Origin: Sipunculus nudus
Taxonomy: Eukaryota > Annelida > Sipuncula > Golfingiida > Sipunculidae
Assembly: GCA_026874595.1 (NCBI GenBank)
Contig: CM049322.1
Span: 46,125,340 to 46,189,339, forward strand
DNA length: 64,000 nucleotides
Reading direction: 5' to 3'
Under the pieces are notes generated by a model. That model worked only from the letters and a program-made list of their open reading frames with translations. It ran no database searches and was not told where the DNA came from. Shown here in pieces: positions 1 to 13,227 of this stretch (position 1 is its first letter; each line of letters starts with the position of its first letter). A program made the translations under genes and the position numbers.

Positions 1-171
1 TGGCTGATTCTGGTCCCCCATCTTCCCCCTCGATACGATACACCTTGCCGTACATGACATACTCGAAGCTGTCTGCTCGAGTACCACTCTGATCCACCGG
101 GTCCCACTCTCCATCGTCAGGGACACCATCTTCACGAAGACTAGTAGCAATCACCATACGGAACTTATCAC
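1..171 (-). CDS. POLR2H: POLR2H coding exon 3 (partial)
   Basis: Acceptor CAG lies at 172-174. The exon opens with GT, completing a glycine codon begun in exon 2, and reads [15 protein letters not shown], then [12 protein letters not shown], which is the central OB-fold strand region of RPB8. It is open to the window edge with no donor visible, so the exon or gene continues to the left. Confidence 0.94.
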
Positions 172-3100
172 CTGAAAATGAGTAAAAAGTGACTGACTTA
201 TCTATACATCTACCTCTGTAAAGTCACAATGACTAAAATAAAACATCTAGCCCTCTACCCCATTAAAGTCACCGTGACTGAAACCATACCGATACCTTAG
301 TGAAAGTAGCAATGACTAAAACCATACATCTACCAGAGTAGCTTTAGGTCATATCAACTAAAACCATTCATCTAACTTGTAAAATCACAAGGACAAACCA
401 AACATCCACCCCAGGAAGGGTCACAGTGACTAAAACCATACATCTAACTTGTAAAAGTCACAAGGACTAAAACCATACATCTACTTCGGATGACAGTAAT
501 AGTCAAAATGATTAAAACAACATGTATACCTCAAACAGTCATACTGACTAAAACCCACCCTACTCAGGAGATATTCATGTAAATGCCAAGGGAAAATTAT
601 ATTTCTTTGGTCACAGCAACATTCAAGAAATGCAATAATCAGCTTAAAAGCACTGACTATTATAGCATGAACTAAATCCAGAAGTTCCCTGTTAAAATAA
701 CGTGATTCAATATTACAGAAAAAGCTCTGGAACCTACAAGTCCAAAGGTTTCAATTAAATGAAAAGCAAAACAGAGACGGCCAGGACACAAAGGTCAAGG
801 TGACCAACTGTACATTCTTAGAAAAGTGAAAGTTGACATAAAAAGGAAAATGAATAGCATGAACAATAAGACCATGTAAATATTAGATTACATTCCACTC
901 ATAGACTTATAGATCTTCAAATTAATAGCAGGAAATAAGCCAAAACGGAAAACCCCCTACCACAACAACATTTTATACATCTTGATTAGTTCTAGAGACA
1001 GGTATGTTTATACATACCCAAGTCCATAGGATAAATCTGTGAGTTTATGTCCAGGATCAAGTCCATCTTGAAGGACTCGCTCTCGCAGAAGAGACGCGAT
1101 ACTGAAAATAAAAATAAATCTTCATGAACAAAGAAATATAGGGGTCCATGTGTGAAAAAATTAAAACACAATTGCATTATGTTCTAAACTTGCATAAATA
1201 AAAATTTACATAAACTTTCAAAACATACTAAAGTTTGAAAATATTAAATTAAAAAAAAAACTTGCATACACTTTATAAGACTACATGCTAACCAATGAAC
1301 TCACTACCCCATTCCATTTGTCAATCTGGATAGAGGCACGCATGTATACTTATGTATACTTTTGAAGTTCCTCAATGGCATTTTAGTGGACCAGCATACA
1401 CACCAGGCCACCATGACACATTAATGGGTGTATGGTTACCAGGTATCATGCACGCAGGTAGGTGTATACCAAGCACACATGCACACACACTTCACGAGTT
1501 CAGACTTGTGTGTGCATATTGTTTCAGGTCAACAAATCTTAATTGTTATAAGGACAAGCCAAAGTTCAAATATGCACCACAATATAACCCATTATTCAGA
1601 GGCAGGGTGCAAGTCTAGTCTTGACATAAACCCACCACTAAAGGCATTATTGGCAGGGTGACAATCAATGAGCATTCTTGGTTGCCATGGCACTTGGGAC
1701 CATGCCAACAGACAAACTGAATGTCCCTCCTGCACTAAAGAGTGCAGGTATTATGCAAATAGCATTTAAGGTGGGTAAATTTACAATCATATTGGAATTT
1801 GAATTTGCATTTTATAAATTATTAAGATACTTTAAATTAACTTTTGGTCTCCTTTCTGGATAAGGATTAGTTCTTATTTGCTATTCTTAAGGAGTAACCT
1901 TTCAGTATTTGCAGTAGACAAGTTTTTAACACTATTACAGTTTATGTAAGAACTTGCTTGATTCAAGATCCACATTTGCTGGATCCAAGATCCATACCAT
2001 GTGGTAAAAGAATCTGGACCAGCACACAAGCTGACTACAGGTAAAGAACTGATTCCCATATCAAGTTCACAAAGTGCAGCAACTGGCAGCTGATAAGAAC
2101 TACTCAAGTTCAGTCAAGCAGAACATGTTCAGCAGACCTGATTGTTGTTAAAGGTCAGCAAAACCACCTTCATGCAGTGGGTAGGTGGAACACTGAGAAA
2201 TGGTTAAAAAAGACTATGTAATCTCAGTGGACAGGCAAGCTCTGTAAATGTGGGTCAGATGGGTGGAAATGAGCACATGAGTACAGTATGCAGTTCTTCA
2301 CATTCATCTTTACTTTACAGACAATATTCCCTCTTTAGCCAGTCTCTAAGACTAATACCACTCCCTTTGATATATATGGCCTCTAATTTTTTCTATGGAT
2401 ACCTTCTAAACTAGTATCTTATTTTTTATTTGTTAATAATATGTTAATTATGTACTGTGAAACTTGCAAATGACACCATGTAAATTAGCCTGCTTTGAAA
2501 TGTGTAAATTCACCAAACATGTATCCCATTGATAAATAAAGAGCAAAATCCAAGTGCAAGAAAATAATCTGTCAGATCTGAAAAGCTTTATCTTCAAGGG
2601 TACTTTTTGATTATTTATTTTTTAATCCAATGAAGGTAACTTTCCCAAAAGGTGACACAGCAAGCAACCTCATTTGATTTTATATTTATACACCCTTCAC
2701 CTTATCCTAGCTTCAGACTTTTTTTGTGGACCTTAATACTCCATAAAAAAAAAATTTGGAAGTCCCTTGTCAGTTGTAACCTAAATACCATTCTACTTGA
2801 TTAAACATGTTGGAGAGCACAGGGCTTGACATTAACAGTTGCCTGCTTGCTGGGGGCAAGTGAAAATAATGGTAAGGCAGCTTAAGTCACCTCCTACTTG
2901 CCCAGTGGGTTCAACAAAGCTTTACCCAAGTAAAGGCTTGAAAAAGGATCTTTGTGTTCTTGAATACAATCAATAATATTTGTAGGGCAAGTACAAATTC
3001 ATGAAGGGCAAATAAAAGCTAGATGTTACTTGCCCAACTGGGCAAGTACTTTAAAATGCTAATGTTGAGCCTGGAGCAGTGCAAACCCAAATTTGTCTAA

Positions 3101-4634
3101 ATAATGGAACAGCATTTTACAAGCAATCTTGTTGAATCATGCAAACATGTGCATTTTAAATATTTAAGTTGTACAGAAAGAATTTTAAAACTGAAGGTCA
3201 CAACTCCTGAAAATTTATAAGTTAGAACTCACTATCTACCTTGTAAGTACAATTAGTTATACATACAATTTGCTTGTGATTAAAAATGTACTCAGTTATA
3301 CATAACATTTGCTTGTGATAAAAAAAGATTGGTTATAAATGTCAGGCCTAGAGTTTTTTATTGTGAAACATGAAAGGTGTTTGAGAACTTCCTGATCACA
3401 GCAGGCCTAGAGGTAACTATGACTAAAAAAATCAATACTGAAAAATGCTGCATTTAAATAATTGATAATTTAAACAAATAAATTGTGCAGTTTGAGCCAA
3501 AGCAATTCCATTTTACTGAATCAACAGATTACCATTTATATGCCATGGAAGATTTACAAGCCGAAGTATGAGTAAAATAAAATTATTTGATAAATTGATT
3601 TGAGAGCTTACCTGGTTGCGAGGTGCCACATGTTGCGTTTGTGTGAATGGCTGGTCGCCTCCTACGGTGTGCCACATGGCAGATATGTGGAGGTCACTGT
3701 GACCTTAGGGCCATGTGCTGCAGCAAACCACCGGTCACCTGGGACCAAGAAAACTAGCCAGCAGGTATTAAAATGGGGTGTGGTAGCTCCTGACAGCAGC
3801 CCCGCCATTTCTGTGAGCTCTGCAATATGCTCAGCATATACCCACACACTTCCTGCAATATATGATATCTTATGTACTAGGTGTGGCCGGCCCATATATG
3901 CCCAAATGGTCTGCGGGCAAAAATTTCCATGCCGGTCACCCCCATCCCTTGCACACCTGTGGTGGTTTCGGAGGCTCTCTGGCAACTGACCCCACATGCA
4001 ATCTGCTTGGCAATTAAAACCACGCTTTTCTGAACCTAATGCATTTGGCGCTGGCCGGTCGCGAGTTTCGACGTGTATGCATGTGCTAACTCTTTAACGT
4101 GATTGGTCCTTACTCCCAACGATATGTCAGAGCATATACCCACATGCTACCTGTGTTTATACTGGGGCCCGGCCCACCGAGTCACGTGATGCGCATGCCA
4201 AGGCTTGTCAATTTCTGTCGTTAATTTCATCGACGGGCATGCTTTGACAACGGCCAAGCGACACGTCGACCGTTCATTACCCAGGGCAACACTGTTGTCA
4301 AATCCAAAATGCAAACTCTAAACCAACTAGCAGAAAATAATCCGTCATTTTTGCCGGGAATATGGCAAAGTAAGCCTATAAATGGCTTCACAAAAACGGA
4401 TAGAGTTCAATCGTGCTACTCGTGTTCCACACACACACAAGTTCTGCAGCACAGGTAAACGTCGCTGGTTCAAGCCGAAGATCCTCCACGATAAAACACC
4501 TCAAGCCCACAATCACACAACTACCAACTACAGACCTCCAGTACAGTGAAAGCATGCTTACCCCTATCAAATTTCTTTCCCTCCGGGTCCATATCTTTGA
4601 CGTCAAAAATATCCTCGAACAGTACCCCTGCCAT
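1..4634 (-). CDS. POLR2H: POLR2H (RPABC3/RPB8), shared RNA polymerase subunit, 5' half of gene
   Basis: Three coding exons on the minus strand (4562-4634, 1018-1101, 1-171) join with phases 1 and 1 to give residues 1-109 of a protein whose family is about 150 residues long; the rest lies left of the window. RPB8 is a small OB-fold subunit shared by nuclear RNA polymerases I, II and III. Seen: the start [20 protein letters not shown], then [17 protein letters not shown] and [14 protein letters not shown], all strongly conserved in animal RPB8. All introns are GT-AG. The gene lies downstream of POLE on the same strand, about 9 kb beyond the POLE stop codon. I am confident of the identity; the exon joins rest on phase and family similarity, not on transcripts. 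Confidence 0.95.
185..560. repeat. Degenerate minisatellite in POLR2H intron
   Basis: Repeated runs of the kind AAAACCATACATCTA next to AGTCACAATGACT recur with irregular spacing of about 40-60 bp. The copies are diverged and no coding potential is seen. The rest of this intron (to 1017) holds nothing I recognise. Confidence 0.6.
1018..1101 (-). CDS. POLR2H: POLR2H coding exon 2
   Basis: Acceptor TTTCAG ends at 1102 and the donor GTATGT begins at 1017. The exon enters in phase 1 (G from exon 1 plus TA gives V) and reads [20 protein letters not shown] then QIYPMDLG, an almost invariant RPB8 segment. It leaves one base that forms the glycine codon with exon 3. Confidence 0.95.
1102..4561 (-). 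other. POLR2H intron 1
   Basis: A 3.46-kb GT-AG intron. It contains a dispersed repeat at 2,822-3,072 (annotated separately) and, at about 3,600-4,160, a GC-richer stretch in which a short motif containing AGCATATACCCACA occurs twice (near 3,834 and 4,131). A 129-codon open frame at 3,600-3,989 has no recognisable domain, and I read it as chance. Nothing else stands out. Confidence 0.6.
2822..3072. repeat. Dispersed repeat, inverted relative copy at 12,890-13,110
   Basis: The segment from the AGGGCTTGACATTAACAG region to TGCTAATGTTGAGCC reappears, diverged and inverted, downstream of POLE at 12,890-13,110 (shared: CAATCAATAATATTTGTAGG, AGATGTTACTTG, GGATCTTTGTGTTCT). No ORF. It is probably an old interspersed element of unknown class. 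Confidence 0.6.
4562..4634 (-). CDS. POLR2H: POLR2H coding exon 1 with start codon
   Basis: The ATG at 4634-4632 sits in a favourable context (A at -3, G at +4) and is the only start that gives the conserved RPB8 N-terminus, [12 protein letters not shown]. The exon encodes 24 residues plus one base and ends at a GTAAGC donor (4561 downward). Confidence 0.95.
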
Positions 4635-5010
4635 TTTCGGTGCGTGCGCGGAGCAGTGTGAATTCCGAAACCTCGCCGGTACCCTTTTGTTATGGGGCCT
4701 GTATCTTCCTTAGTTTCGGTACAATTCTGTCAAAAACTAGTTTACAAGATGGTGAAGAAATAAATAATCGAAACTGTGGAATACTGTTGAAATCAATTAT
4801 GTATTTATTAATTAATTTAAAAAATGCCGGCGCTCATTGCGCGGATATGTCTAAACACGATGTTGTGAAGGTCAAGGACGGGAATGTCACTATATTCCCC
4901 TCCATTACAGAAGAGTTATGTCAACATCCGGTAGCCCGAGCCACCACGTGGGTTTGTTATCAACGTGTAGCTGAGCAACGTGCATGCCCCTTTCGGGTCA
5001 GAATGTTGGA
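4635..5010 (-). promoter_or_regulatory. Probable POLR2H 5' UTR and promoter region
   Basis: The bases just upstream of the POLR2H start are locally GC- and CpG-rich (GCGTGCGCGGAG at about 4,640-4,652) against an AT-rich background, as expected for a housekeeping promoter. No TATA box position is convincing. A 124-codon open frame on the plus strand (4,640-5,014) matches nothing I know. The call rests on position and composition only. Confidence 0.4.
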
Positions 5011-5955
5011 TTAGAACAGGTACAGGTCACTGAGAGGGAAAACATGAAAGCACATGCACGGGGCAACACGGGGTATTGTTATTATGCAAGTCACGGGTTC
5101 AACCAAGCCTGATTTCATGTGTAACGCCTGAATGTAAAGGGGTTTATTAAACTCATTAAATTTACGCCCATTGTAAACGTGGTTAGTTAATCTACTGTTA
5201 AAAATCCAGTGAACTCGAATCCGCATATTTTACCTTATCTTCTTACGTTTTGAGTCACTGGTTTTGTAACCATGTAACGATGCATATAATCATACATGTT
5301 GTTGTACAAAAACAGGGTGAGATTTTGCATTTATTGAAAGGTCTCTAATTAAAAAAAGGGTTTAAATATGATAATCCAGTATACACGAATTAAACGAATC
5401 ACCTTATGTTGTGGATTCGTGAAGCAAGTGCCATGGTATTGTTGCTGTTGTGCAATTTACTTTCTTACTCTATATTGTAATATTCTTAATGATATTATTT
5501 ATCATTATACTGCTAGCTGCATGGACTTAAGCCCATACAAAGGCATTTAATAGAAACTTGGCAGAATCAAATTTCTGATATAATCCGTAATTAATACTGT
5601 GGTTGGCATTCTTTCCGCTATATTTTTTATTATAAATTCATGATATATTAGCGAAATTAATTTAACTCATATGTTTGTAAATAAAACGCCTGATCTCACT
5701 ATTGAACAGTCGTTTAATTATAAACTAGTCTTTCGTCATTCATGCCTATCCATACCCATAAGTCAAAAGATTGATACGGTGTGTTATAAATAATAACATA
5801 TCTTTAACGTTACCCTTCAATCAAAGATTGATATAAATAATATATCTTGTTTATATATATATATATATATATATATCCCAATAATAAGCAAGAACATTTT
5901 ACTCGTTTGATGTTTCTTTATTAATGTAAAAGGGAAATAAACTTATAAATATTAT

Positions 5956-6007
<52 letters not shown>

Positions 6008-6213
6008 ATATATTTATACTTTGTTTAGGTCATTCTATAGAAAGATTAGGAAATTGGATCAATTGCGTAGCATACTGAAAAAAAGGGAAATTGCAAAAAT
6101 ATAGGCCCGAGAGTTTGAAACCAATCACAGTATCAAAATTTTGCTTTGCTTAAACTTGGGTACATGTGACACAATCACCATGCATCAATTTTTCAAGTAT
6201 TGAAAAATGTCTT

Positions 6214-6253
<40 letters not shown>

Positions 6254-7344
6254 ATAATGTTTAATAAGCTTCACAAAGTAGGCCTACTTCTCAACACTTT
6301 GAATAAAATACCTTTTAACATAATATGTTTACAGGATAATGAAACAACGATTTATTAATTGAATTGTCATTTAAGCATATGTATATTGTAGATTTTACAA
6401 GACTTCACAGTCACCCCCCCCCCCAACACACACACATATATATATATATACACGAATTAAATAACAGGTTGAATAGGTTATAACAGGTTGCATTCCGGCC
6501 ACCCGAATGAAAGAAGTGGCGACTAGCATATACATTGAACTAAGACCCCAACCCCTGAATAAATATTAAGACAAAAAGACACCTTTTCTTACACTGACAG
6601 GCACGCAAACGTTAAACGGTGGATCAGGGTGAGCCCATATATGCTCTTTTGTAAGGTATCTGGGCTAAAGTGGCAACCATACAGAAGCCGGTCAATGGAC
6701 AATAAGATAGCTTTGATTTATCAAACTGGTATAAATACCCCGCAAGGCTTCTACTATACACAAGTAACAACATATACTCATGCTTGTTAAATAAAGAAAT
6801 GTGCGTGTTTGTGTGTATGTTGGGGAGGGGGGCTGGTTTCATTTTTAGCAAGAAGCAGCAGAATATTGACATTAGGACACGGTATGTGTGTGTGTATGTG
6901 TGTCTGTATATATTTGCATTGAAGCGAGATCTGCTTTCACTATAAGCAAGTCACAGCTGATATCTGGTTGCCGTTTGGACATGTTTGTCCATGTGTATGT
7001 GAGTGGTACGTGTGTGTGTGTGTGTTTTTTTTTTTTTTTGGGGGGGGGGGGGTTGGAGTCTAATTCTTTTAGGGTTCAACAAGAGACTACAAGTAGCTAA
7101 TGGAGTAGTGTATGTGTTTTCGTGCGTTTATAAAGACTGATGCGGCTTACCGTAAGTCCTTACGTATAACACGCCTGATGCGGCCTACCTCCTTTTCAGG
7201 CCTAGATCATGCTGGAACAGAGGTGGTTAGAATGAATTTTTGGCGCATCGTCTCCTAAAAAATGGCGTCTTTTTTGCATCCGACAGGCGGGAATGCGTCC
7301 ATTCCTGTTCGTGTGTGCGGGTGTTTGGGTAATGTGTACAACAA

Positions 7345-7590
7345 AAATCACGCAATCATGCACGGAATCTCATGAAAATTTCAGGGCATTTCGGAATGTG
7401 CACATGAAGAATATATTAGATTTTGGCGTGGATCTGGAATATCATCCGGATTAAGTAACCTTATCATGGAGTGTTCAAAAATGTGCAATTACTGATGCAC
7501 AGATGAACCTGGGAATATAGGCCGAATACGTGAATGCCAACACGGTTTGAGAGCAACCCACTTGCATTAGGGACTCCCTACATGGTGGGT
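7345..7590. repeat. Dispersed repeat, diverged copy at 23,285-23,540
   Basis: Shared blocks in the same order include TTTCAGGGCATTTC, AGATTTTGG followed by GTGGATC, GATGAACCTGGGAATAT (7,502 here) and an ending around AGGGAC-CTAC-ATGG. The second copy is in a POLE intron. No coding potential; element class unknown. Confidence 0.65.
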
Positions 7591-7594
7591 GCAT

Positions 7595-7940
7595 ATTTCT
7601 AGTGTTTCTAAGGTCACACATGAATGTGTGTCACACAACGACTAATAGATATCCATGATCAATTATCTTTTCTTTTTTTTTGTTTTATTTGGTGGAGGTG
7701 ACCACCTCAATTTTTTAATGCTAACTTAAATACGTATATGTACATCTGCAGTATTCCATTCCGGTTTCGGACTACGTGACAGGGCAGTATCACAAGCTTC
7801 CTCTCATATTATACCCTAGCATCAACCAGACCCGGTGACTACTGCACCTGCGGGCCCTAGGGGAGTGTTTCTCAGGTCACATGTGAATGTGTGCCACATG
7901 AGGACACATCAATATCCGTGATCAATAATTTTGTAAATTA
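7595..7940. repeat. Pair of direct repeats
   Basis: A block reading GTGTTTCT, GGTCACA, TGAATGTGTG and ATCAAT at about 7,595-7,667 recurs at about 7,865-7,930 in the same order with substitutions. It is probably an internal duplication of an unclassified repeat. Confidence 0.5.
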
Positions 7941-8999
7941 ACAAAAAGCGTCCGATATGGGGACGCAAACTTTTCGTACAAGTTACTGTTCAATGTTGGT
8001 ACCTTGGTATGTTAATTAAACCTGTGTTATTACTTAAAATATTCTGAAAACACTAATGAACATCGTGGTTTTGCTGGCCTTGACTATAAATTAACACAAC
8101 GAACAACAACCATGGCCTCCCATGCTGTTGAGTTATAACACCTTTTCCAGGAGGCACGTGGAGTGACATAATATTATTGTCCTCTGTGACGTCATGGCTC
8201 CACTCAATAAAGATGGCCATATCGTCACATGCTATATCCTATCCAAATGTGCTATAACACCCCCCCCCCCCCCCGATTTACACCAAAAATTAATCACTTA
8301 GAGATTTTCACAATACCTACATATATGATAAATTTCAATTACCCCCTTGCATGAACCCGTTCTTCAGCTATCTTGCGAACGGACACACAAAGACACACAC
8401 AGAATTGAGTGAAGACAATAACCCTCGTCAGGAATCTGTGATTGTCAATAACAACAGCAAGCTTAAAGAGGAGGTATTTGTCTGTGTATGTCTGTGTGAT
8501 TCCATAATCCTCTCTGATAAAGCACTACTTGTGGTAACTGACGTGTGTGTGTGTGTGTTTGTGTGTGCGTGGAGGGGTCGGGGTGGCAGCCAAGCACGGA
8601 GTCCAGCTGGAACTTCTGAATAGCAGACCACTGATGGTATCTTGAGAAAATACTTGTGTTTGGGGGGGGGGGGGTGACCTTGTGCTTCAAATTTCAAGTC
8701 TCAAAATCAAAATATATTCTTATAAATTGTGAAAACCAAGAAAGGAGAAAAAAGTTGATTTCCCCATAAAAATTGTATTCACAGGGGCAGATCTTGGGGA
8801 TGATAGGGGTTTTATCCCCCCCCCTTACAGAGAAAATTATCAATATTTTCATGAATAAACATCCTATTGGACCTTTATTCATGGTATAAGTCATTCTTTG
8901 TAAATGGTTGCCCCCCCCCCCCCTAAAATCCTGGATCCACCCTTATTCAGGTTAACTTATTACATGATTTACAGACTCATAAATTAAATGCTTTGTGTT

Positions 9000-11790
9000 T
9001 CGGGGGTTGGTCATAGCATAGTGGTAAATATGGGGCTGGTCATACATGTAATGTGAAGCCTCAGGGACTGGTCACAGCGTTGTGGTTTATACATGTAATG
9101 TGGAGCCTCAGGATTGGTCAGAGCCTAAGGGATCACACATGTAATATGGAGCCTCAGGGGCTGGTCAAAGCCCAGTGGTTAATACATGTAATGTGCAGCC
9201 TCGGGGGCTGGCCTTAACCTAGTGGTTTATACATATAATGAGGAGCCTCAGGGTTAGTCAGAGCATAGTGGTTTATACATGTTATATGGTGCCTCAGAGG
9301 CTTGTCAGAGCTAAGTGGTTCATAAATGTAATATAAAGCCCCAAGAGCTGGTCATAGCCTAGTGGATTACAGATGCACTGTAGAGCCCCAGGGGCTGTTC
9401 ATAGTGGTAAATACATGTAATGTGGATCTTCAGGGGCTTGTCATAACCTGGTGGTTCATACATGTAATGTGGAGCCTCAGGATTGGTCAGAGCCTAGTGG
9501 TTTATACATGTAACATTGTGCCTCAGGGGCTGGTCTTAGCCTATAGTGGTTTATACATGTTATATGGTGCCTCAAGGGCTGGTCGGAGCATAGTGGTTCC
9601 TACATGTAATGTGGAGTCTAATTGACTTAGCCTAGTGGCTTATACATATAATGAGGAGCCTCAGGGGCTGGTCAGAGCATAGGGGTTTATTCATGTTATA
9701 TGGTGCCTCAGAGACTTGAAAGAGCCAAGTGGTTCATACATAAAATGTGGAGCCTAAGGGGCTGGTCATAGCCTAGTGTTTCATACATGTAATGTGGAGC
9801 CTCAGGGGTTGGTCATAGTCTAGTGGATTATAAATGTAAAAGGAGAGCCTCAGGGGCAGGTTATAGTTTTGTGGTTTATACATGTAATGTGGAGCCACAG
9901 AGGCTGGTCATAGCCTAGTGGTAAATATGGGGCTGGTCATAACCTGGCGGTTCATACATGTAATGTGAAGCCTCAGGGGCTGGTCACAGCGTTGTGGTTT
10001 ATACATGTAATGTGGAGCCTCAGGATTGGTCAGAGCCTAAGGGATCACACATGTAATATGGTACCTCCGGGGCTGGTAATGGCCTATAGTGGTTTATACA
10101 TGTTATATAGTGCCTCAAGGGCTGGTCGGAGCCAAGTGGTTCCTACATGTAATGTGGAGTCCAATAGGCTGGTCATTGCCTGGAGGTTCATACAATTAAT
10201 GTGGAGCCTCAGGGGCTGGTCATAGCCAATTGCAAGTTGTTCATACATGTAATGTGGAGCCTCAGGGGCTGGTCATAGCCAAGTGGTTCATACATGTAAT
10301 GTGGAGCCTCAAGGGCAGTTCATAGCCTTTTGGTTAATACATGTAATATGGTTATACATGTTATATGGTGCCTCAAGGGCTTGTCATAGCCTGGTGGTTC
10401 ATACGTGTAATGTGGAGCCTCAGGGGCTGGTCATAGCCTATTGGTTCATGCATTTTAGGTTGAGCCTCAGGGTTGGTAGGAGCCTAGTGGTTCATGCATG
10501 TAATGTGGAGCCTCAGTGGCTGGTCATAGCCTGGAGGTTCTGCATGTAATATGGAGCCTCAGGGGCTGGTCAAAGCCCAGTGGTTAATACATGTAATGTG
10601 CAGCCTCGGGGGCTGGCCTTAACCTAGTGGTTTATACATATAATGAGGAGCCTCAGGGTTAGTCAGAGCATAGTGGTTTATACATGTTATATGGTGCCTC
10701 AGAGGCTTGTCAGAGCTAAGTGGTTCATAAATGTAATATAAAGCCCCAAGAACTGGTCATAGCCTAGTGGATTACAGATGCACTGTAGAGCCCCAGGGGC
10801 TGTTCATAGTGGTAAATACATGTAATGTGGATCTTCAGGGGCTTGTCATAACCTGGTGGTTCATACATGTAATGTGGAGCCTCATGATTGGTCAGAGCCT
10901 AGTGGTTTATACATGTAACATTGTGCCTCAGGGGCTGGTCTTAGCCTATAGTGGTTTATACATGTTATATGGTGCCTCAAGGGCTGGTCGGAGCATAGTG
11001 GTTCCTACATGTAATGTGGAGTCTAATTGACTGATCATAGCCTGGAGGTTTATACATGTAATATGGAGCCTCAGGGGCTGGCCTTAGCCTAGTGGCTTAT
11101 ACATATAATGAGGAGCCTCAGGGGCTGGTCAGAGCATAGGGGTTTATTCATGTTATATGGTGCCTCAGAGACTTGAAAGAGCCAAGTGGTTCATACATAA
11201 AATGTGGAGCCTAAGGGGCTGGTCATAGCCTAGTGTTTCATACATGTAATGTGGAGCCTCAGGGGTTGGTCATAGTCTAGTGGATTATAAATGTAAAAGG
11301 AGAGCCTCAGGGGCAGGTTATAGTTTTGTGGTTTATACATGTAATGTGGAGCCACAGAGGCTGGTCATAGCCTAGTGGTTTATACATTTGTTGAGCCTCA
11401 TCATAGCCTGATAATTTATAATTATAATTTGGTGTGGAGTCCCTGGGGCTGATCTTAGCCTGTTGGTTAAAACATGGAATATGGAGCCTCAGGGGCTGGT
11501 CAGAGCCAAGTGGTTCATAAATGTTATGTGAAGCCTCAGGGGCTGGTCATAGCCTAGAGGTTTACACATTTAGTGTGGAGCCTTGGGGGCTGGTCATAGC
11601 CTAGTGGTTAACAGATGAACTGTAGAGCCTCAGGGGCTGTTCATAGCCTAGTAGTTTATACATGCATTGAGCCTCAGTGCCTGGTGGTTTATACATTTAG
11701 TTTGTAGCCTCAAGAGGCTGATCACAGGCTTGATGTTTAAACATTTGGCATTGACCCTCAATGAGTTGGTCATACCCTTCTTGTCTGTAC
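9000..11790. repeat. 47-bp minisatellite array with a 1.4-kb duplicated block
   Basis: About 58 imperfect copies of a roughly 47-48-bp unit built around GCCTCAGGGGCTGGTCATAG and TACATGTAATGTGGAG. A long stretch starting near 9,163 recurs almost unchanged near 10,568, a shift of 1,405 bp, showing a segmental duplication within the array; the left copy then lacks at least one unit near 9,620. The plus-strand open frames of about 87 codons in this block come from the repeat and are not genes. Confidence 0.9.
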
Positions 11791-12889
11791 ATTTAATTAG
11801 GGTTAATCATGTACTGATCATTTGGACAGCTAGTAATTACAGGAAACATAAACAAACATATACAGCTTAAACAAATAATATATTTATTTTATATATAACG
11901 TTTTATTGTACATGTATTCACATCCCATCAGGGATACACTTGAACAGCTTAGTCTCTCACTACCACAGGGGTAACAGGCAAACCACAAGACCTGAGTAAA
12001 TGTTTATTTTGTGAATTAAGCTCCGAGTGAACCTGACAGGTCCGACAGTATCAAGAGTTGTCATATTTACATATACACTGGTAAAAACACTGGGTTGCAT
12101 ACAAGGACATTGGGTTGTATATAACACCACATACAGTGGTTCAAGAACTGTATGTGGATTTGCATTTAAGGTGGTATATCTAATGTATACACTAATTTTG
12201 GATACCACTTGTGACTGAGGGGTCATGGTGCACAACATTTGGGCACAATCGCTAGCACCATTACCTTATATCAACTGAAGACTTTGGATTTTAGAGGAAG
12301 GGAGACAATAAAAAGTGACATGTACAAAACACATACAACATTTTAGGACAATCCACTGGAATATCTTTTTCTTAAAATGACTGATAATCAAGGAATGTGG
12401 CAATTATCTGTATTACTCTGGAAGACCTGGTTTGCTTATTTGTTTTTAAATATATGATGATGATAGGAACATTTTTTTGACTTAACATATCATTTTAACT
12501 TGATGGTCCCATGCGAAATATGTGACAACTCAGATACAATGGGATGACAGTAGTCTGGGGTCTCAAAATAATGTAAAATTAGTCACTTATCATTAATGAG
12601 GAGAAACAGTTTTAATAAATTTCTAGGCAACTGATCAAGAAACTGAGAAGTCAATCCTTTTATATGATTCTGTCTCTCCCAAATTGTCAAATAATACTTA
12701 AATATCACAAACATTACATTTTTTAAGATCATGGCTATTTTCCCCCAAAATTCATAAAGATTACCTATATATATTCTTAAATATGTGATAATTTTCAAAT
12801 TAAACAATATTACATATATTCCAAGTTGTCCGGTGCTAGAAGACAGACATCTGACTGTAATCTAATTCATCTATGCTGGGCTCATAAAT

Positions 12890-13110
12890 AACTTTTAAAT
12901 GTACTTGCATAGTCTGTCAAGTAACATCTAGCTTGTACTTGCCCTAAATGAATTTTTACTAGCCCTACAAATATTATTGATTGTATTCTAGAACACAAAG
13001 ATCCTTTTTCAAGCCTTCACTTGTGGAGGAGACTTCTAGTTTTCCTTCAAATATTTTCTGGAACTTTCACATGCCCCAGGCAAGGGGTTAACAGTTAATG
13101 TCGAACCCTT
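12890..13110. repeat. Inverted copy of the 2,822-3,072 repeat
   Basis: Reads CAAGTAACATCTAGCTTGTA, then CCTACAAATATTATTGATTG, then AACACAAAGATCCTTTTTCA. These are reverse complements of the 2.8-3.1 kb copy, in the inverted order. Confidence 0.6.
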
Positions 13111-13227
13111 CATTGGTAATAACATGTTTAACTTTCATACACAGACACTGAGTGAAGGAAAAGCATTTCAACAAATCCTCAAATCCTATGATGCAGGAAG
13201 ATTAAAAGAGCCAATTATACCCCAGTC

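Larger units (their letters stand above)
5011..8999. other. Intergenic DNA with microsatellites
   Basis: No gene is recognised. Simple repeats: (TA)n at about 5,855-5,876 and 5,961-6,003, (TC)n at 6,216-6,249, a C-run and CA/TA tract at about 6,413-6,450, (TG)n at about 6,885-6,905, a TG/T/G homopolymer tract at 7,010-7,052, C-runs at 8,261-8,274 and 8,908-8,922, (GT)n at 8,541-8,565 and a G-run at 8,660-8,672. Short open frames here coincide with simple repeats. Confidence 0.7.

Noticed and set aside
3600-3997. Overlapping open frames on both strands in POLR2H intron 1, with a GTAAGC-like donor on the minus strand
   Set aside because: RPB8 has no insertion between exons 1 and 2, and joining this block would break the conserved protein; more likely a GC-richer repeat.
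4640-5014. Plus-strand 124-codon frame divergent from POLR2H
   Set aside because: No known domain and no splice or composition signal beyond the promoter's higher GC; likely chance in a CpG-rich region.
9362-11030. Plus-strand open frames of 86-88 codons repeated in the 47-bp array
   Set aside because: They arise from the repeat unit itself and change frame with unit length; no independent evidence for a protein.
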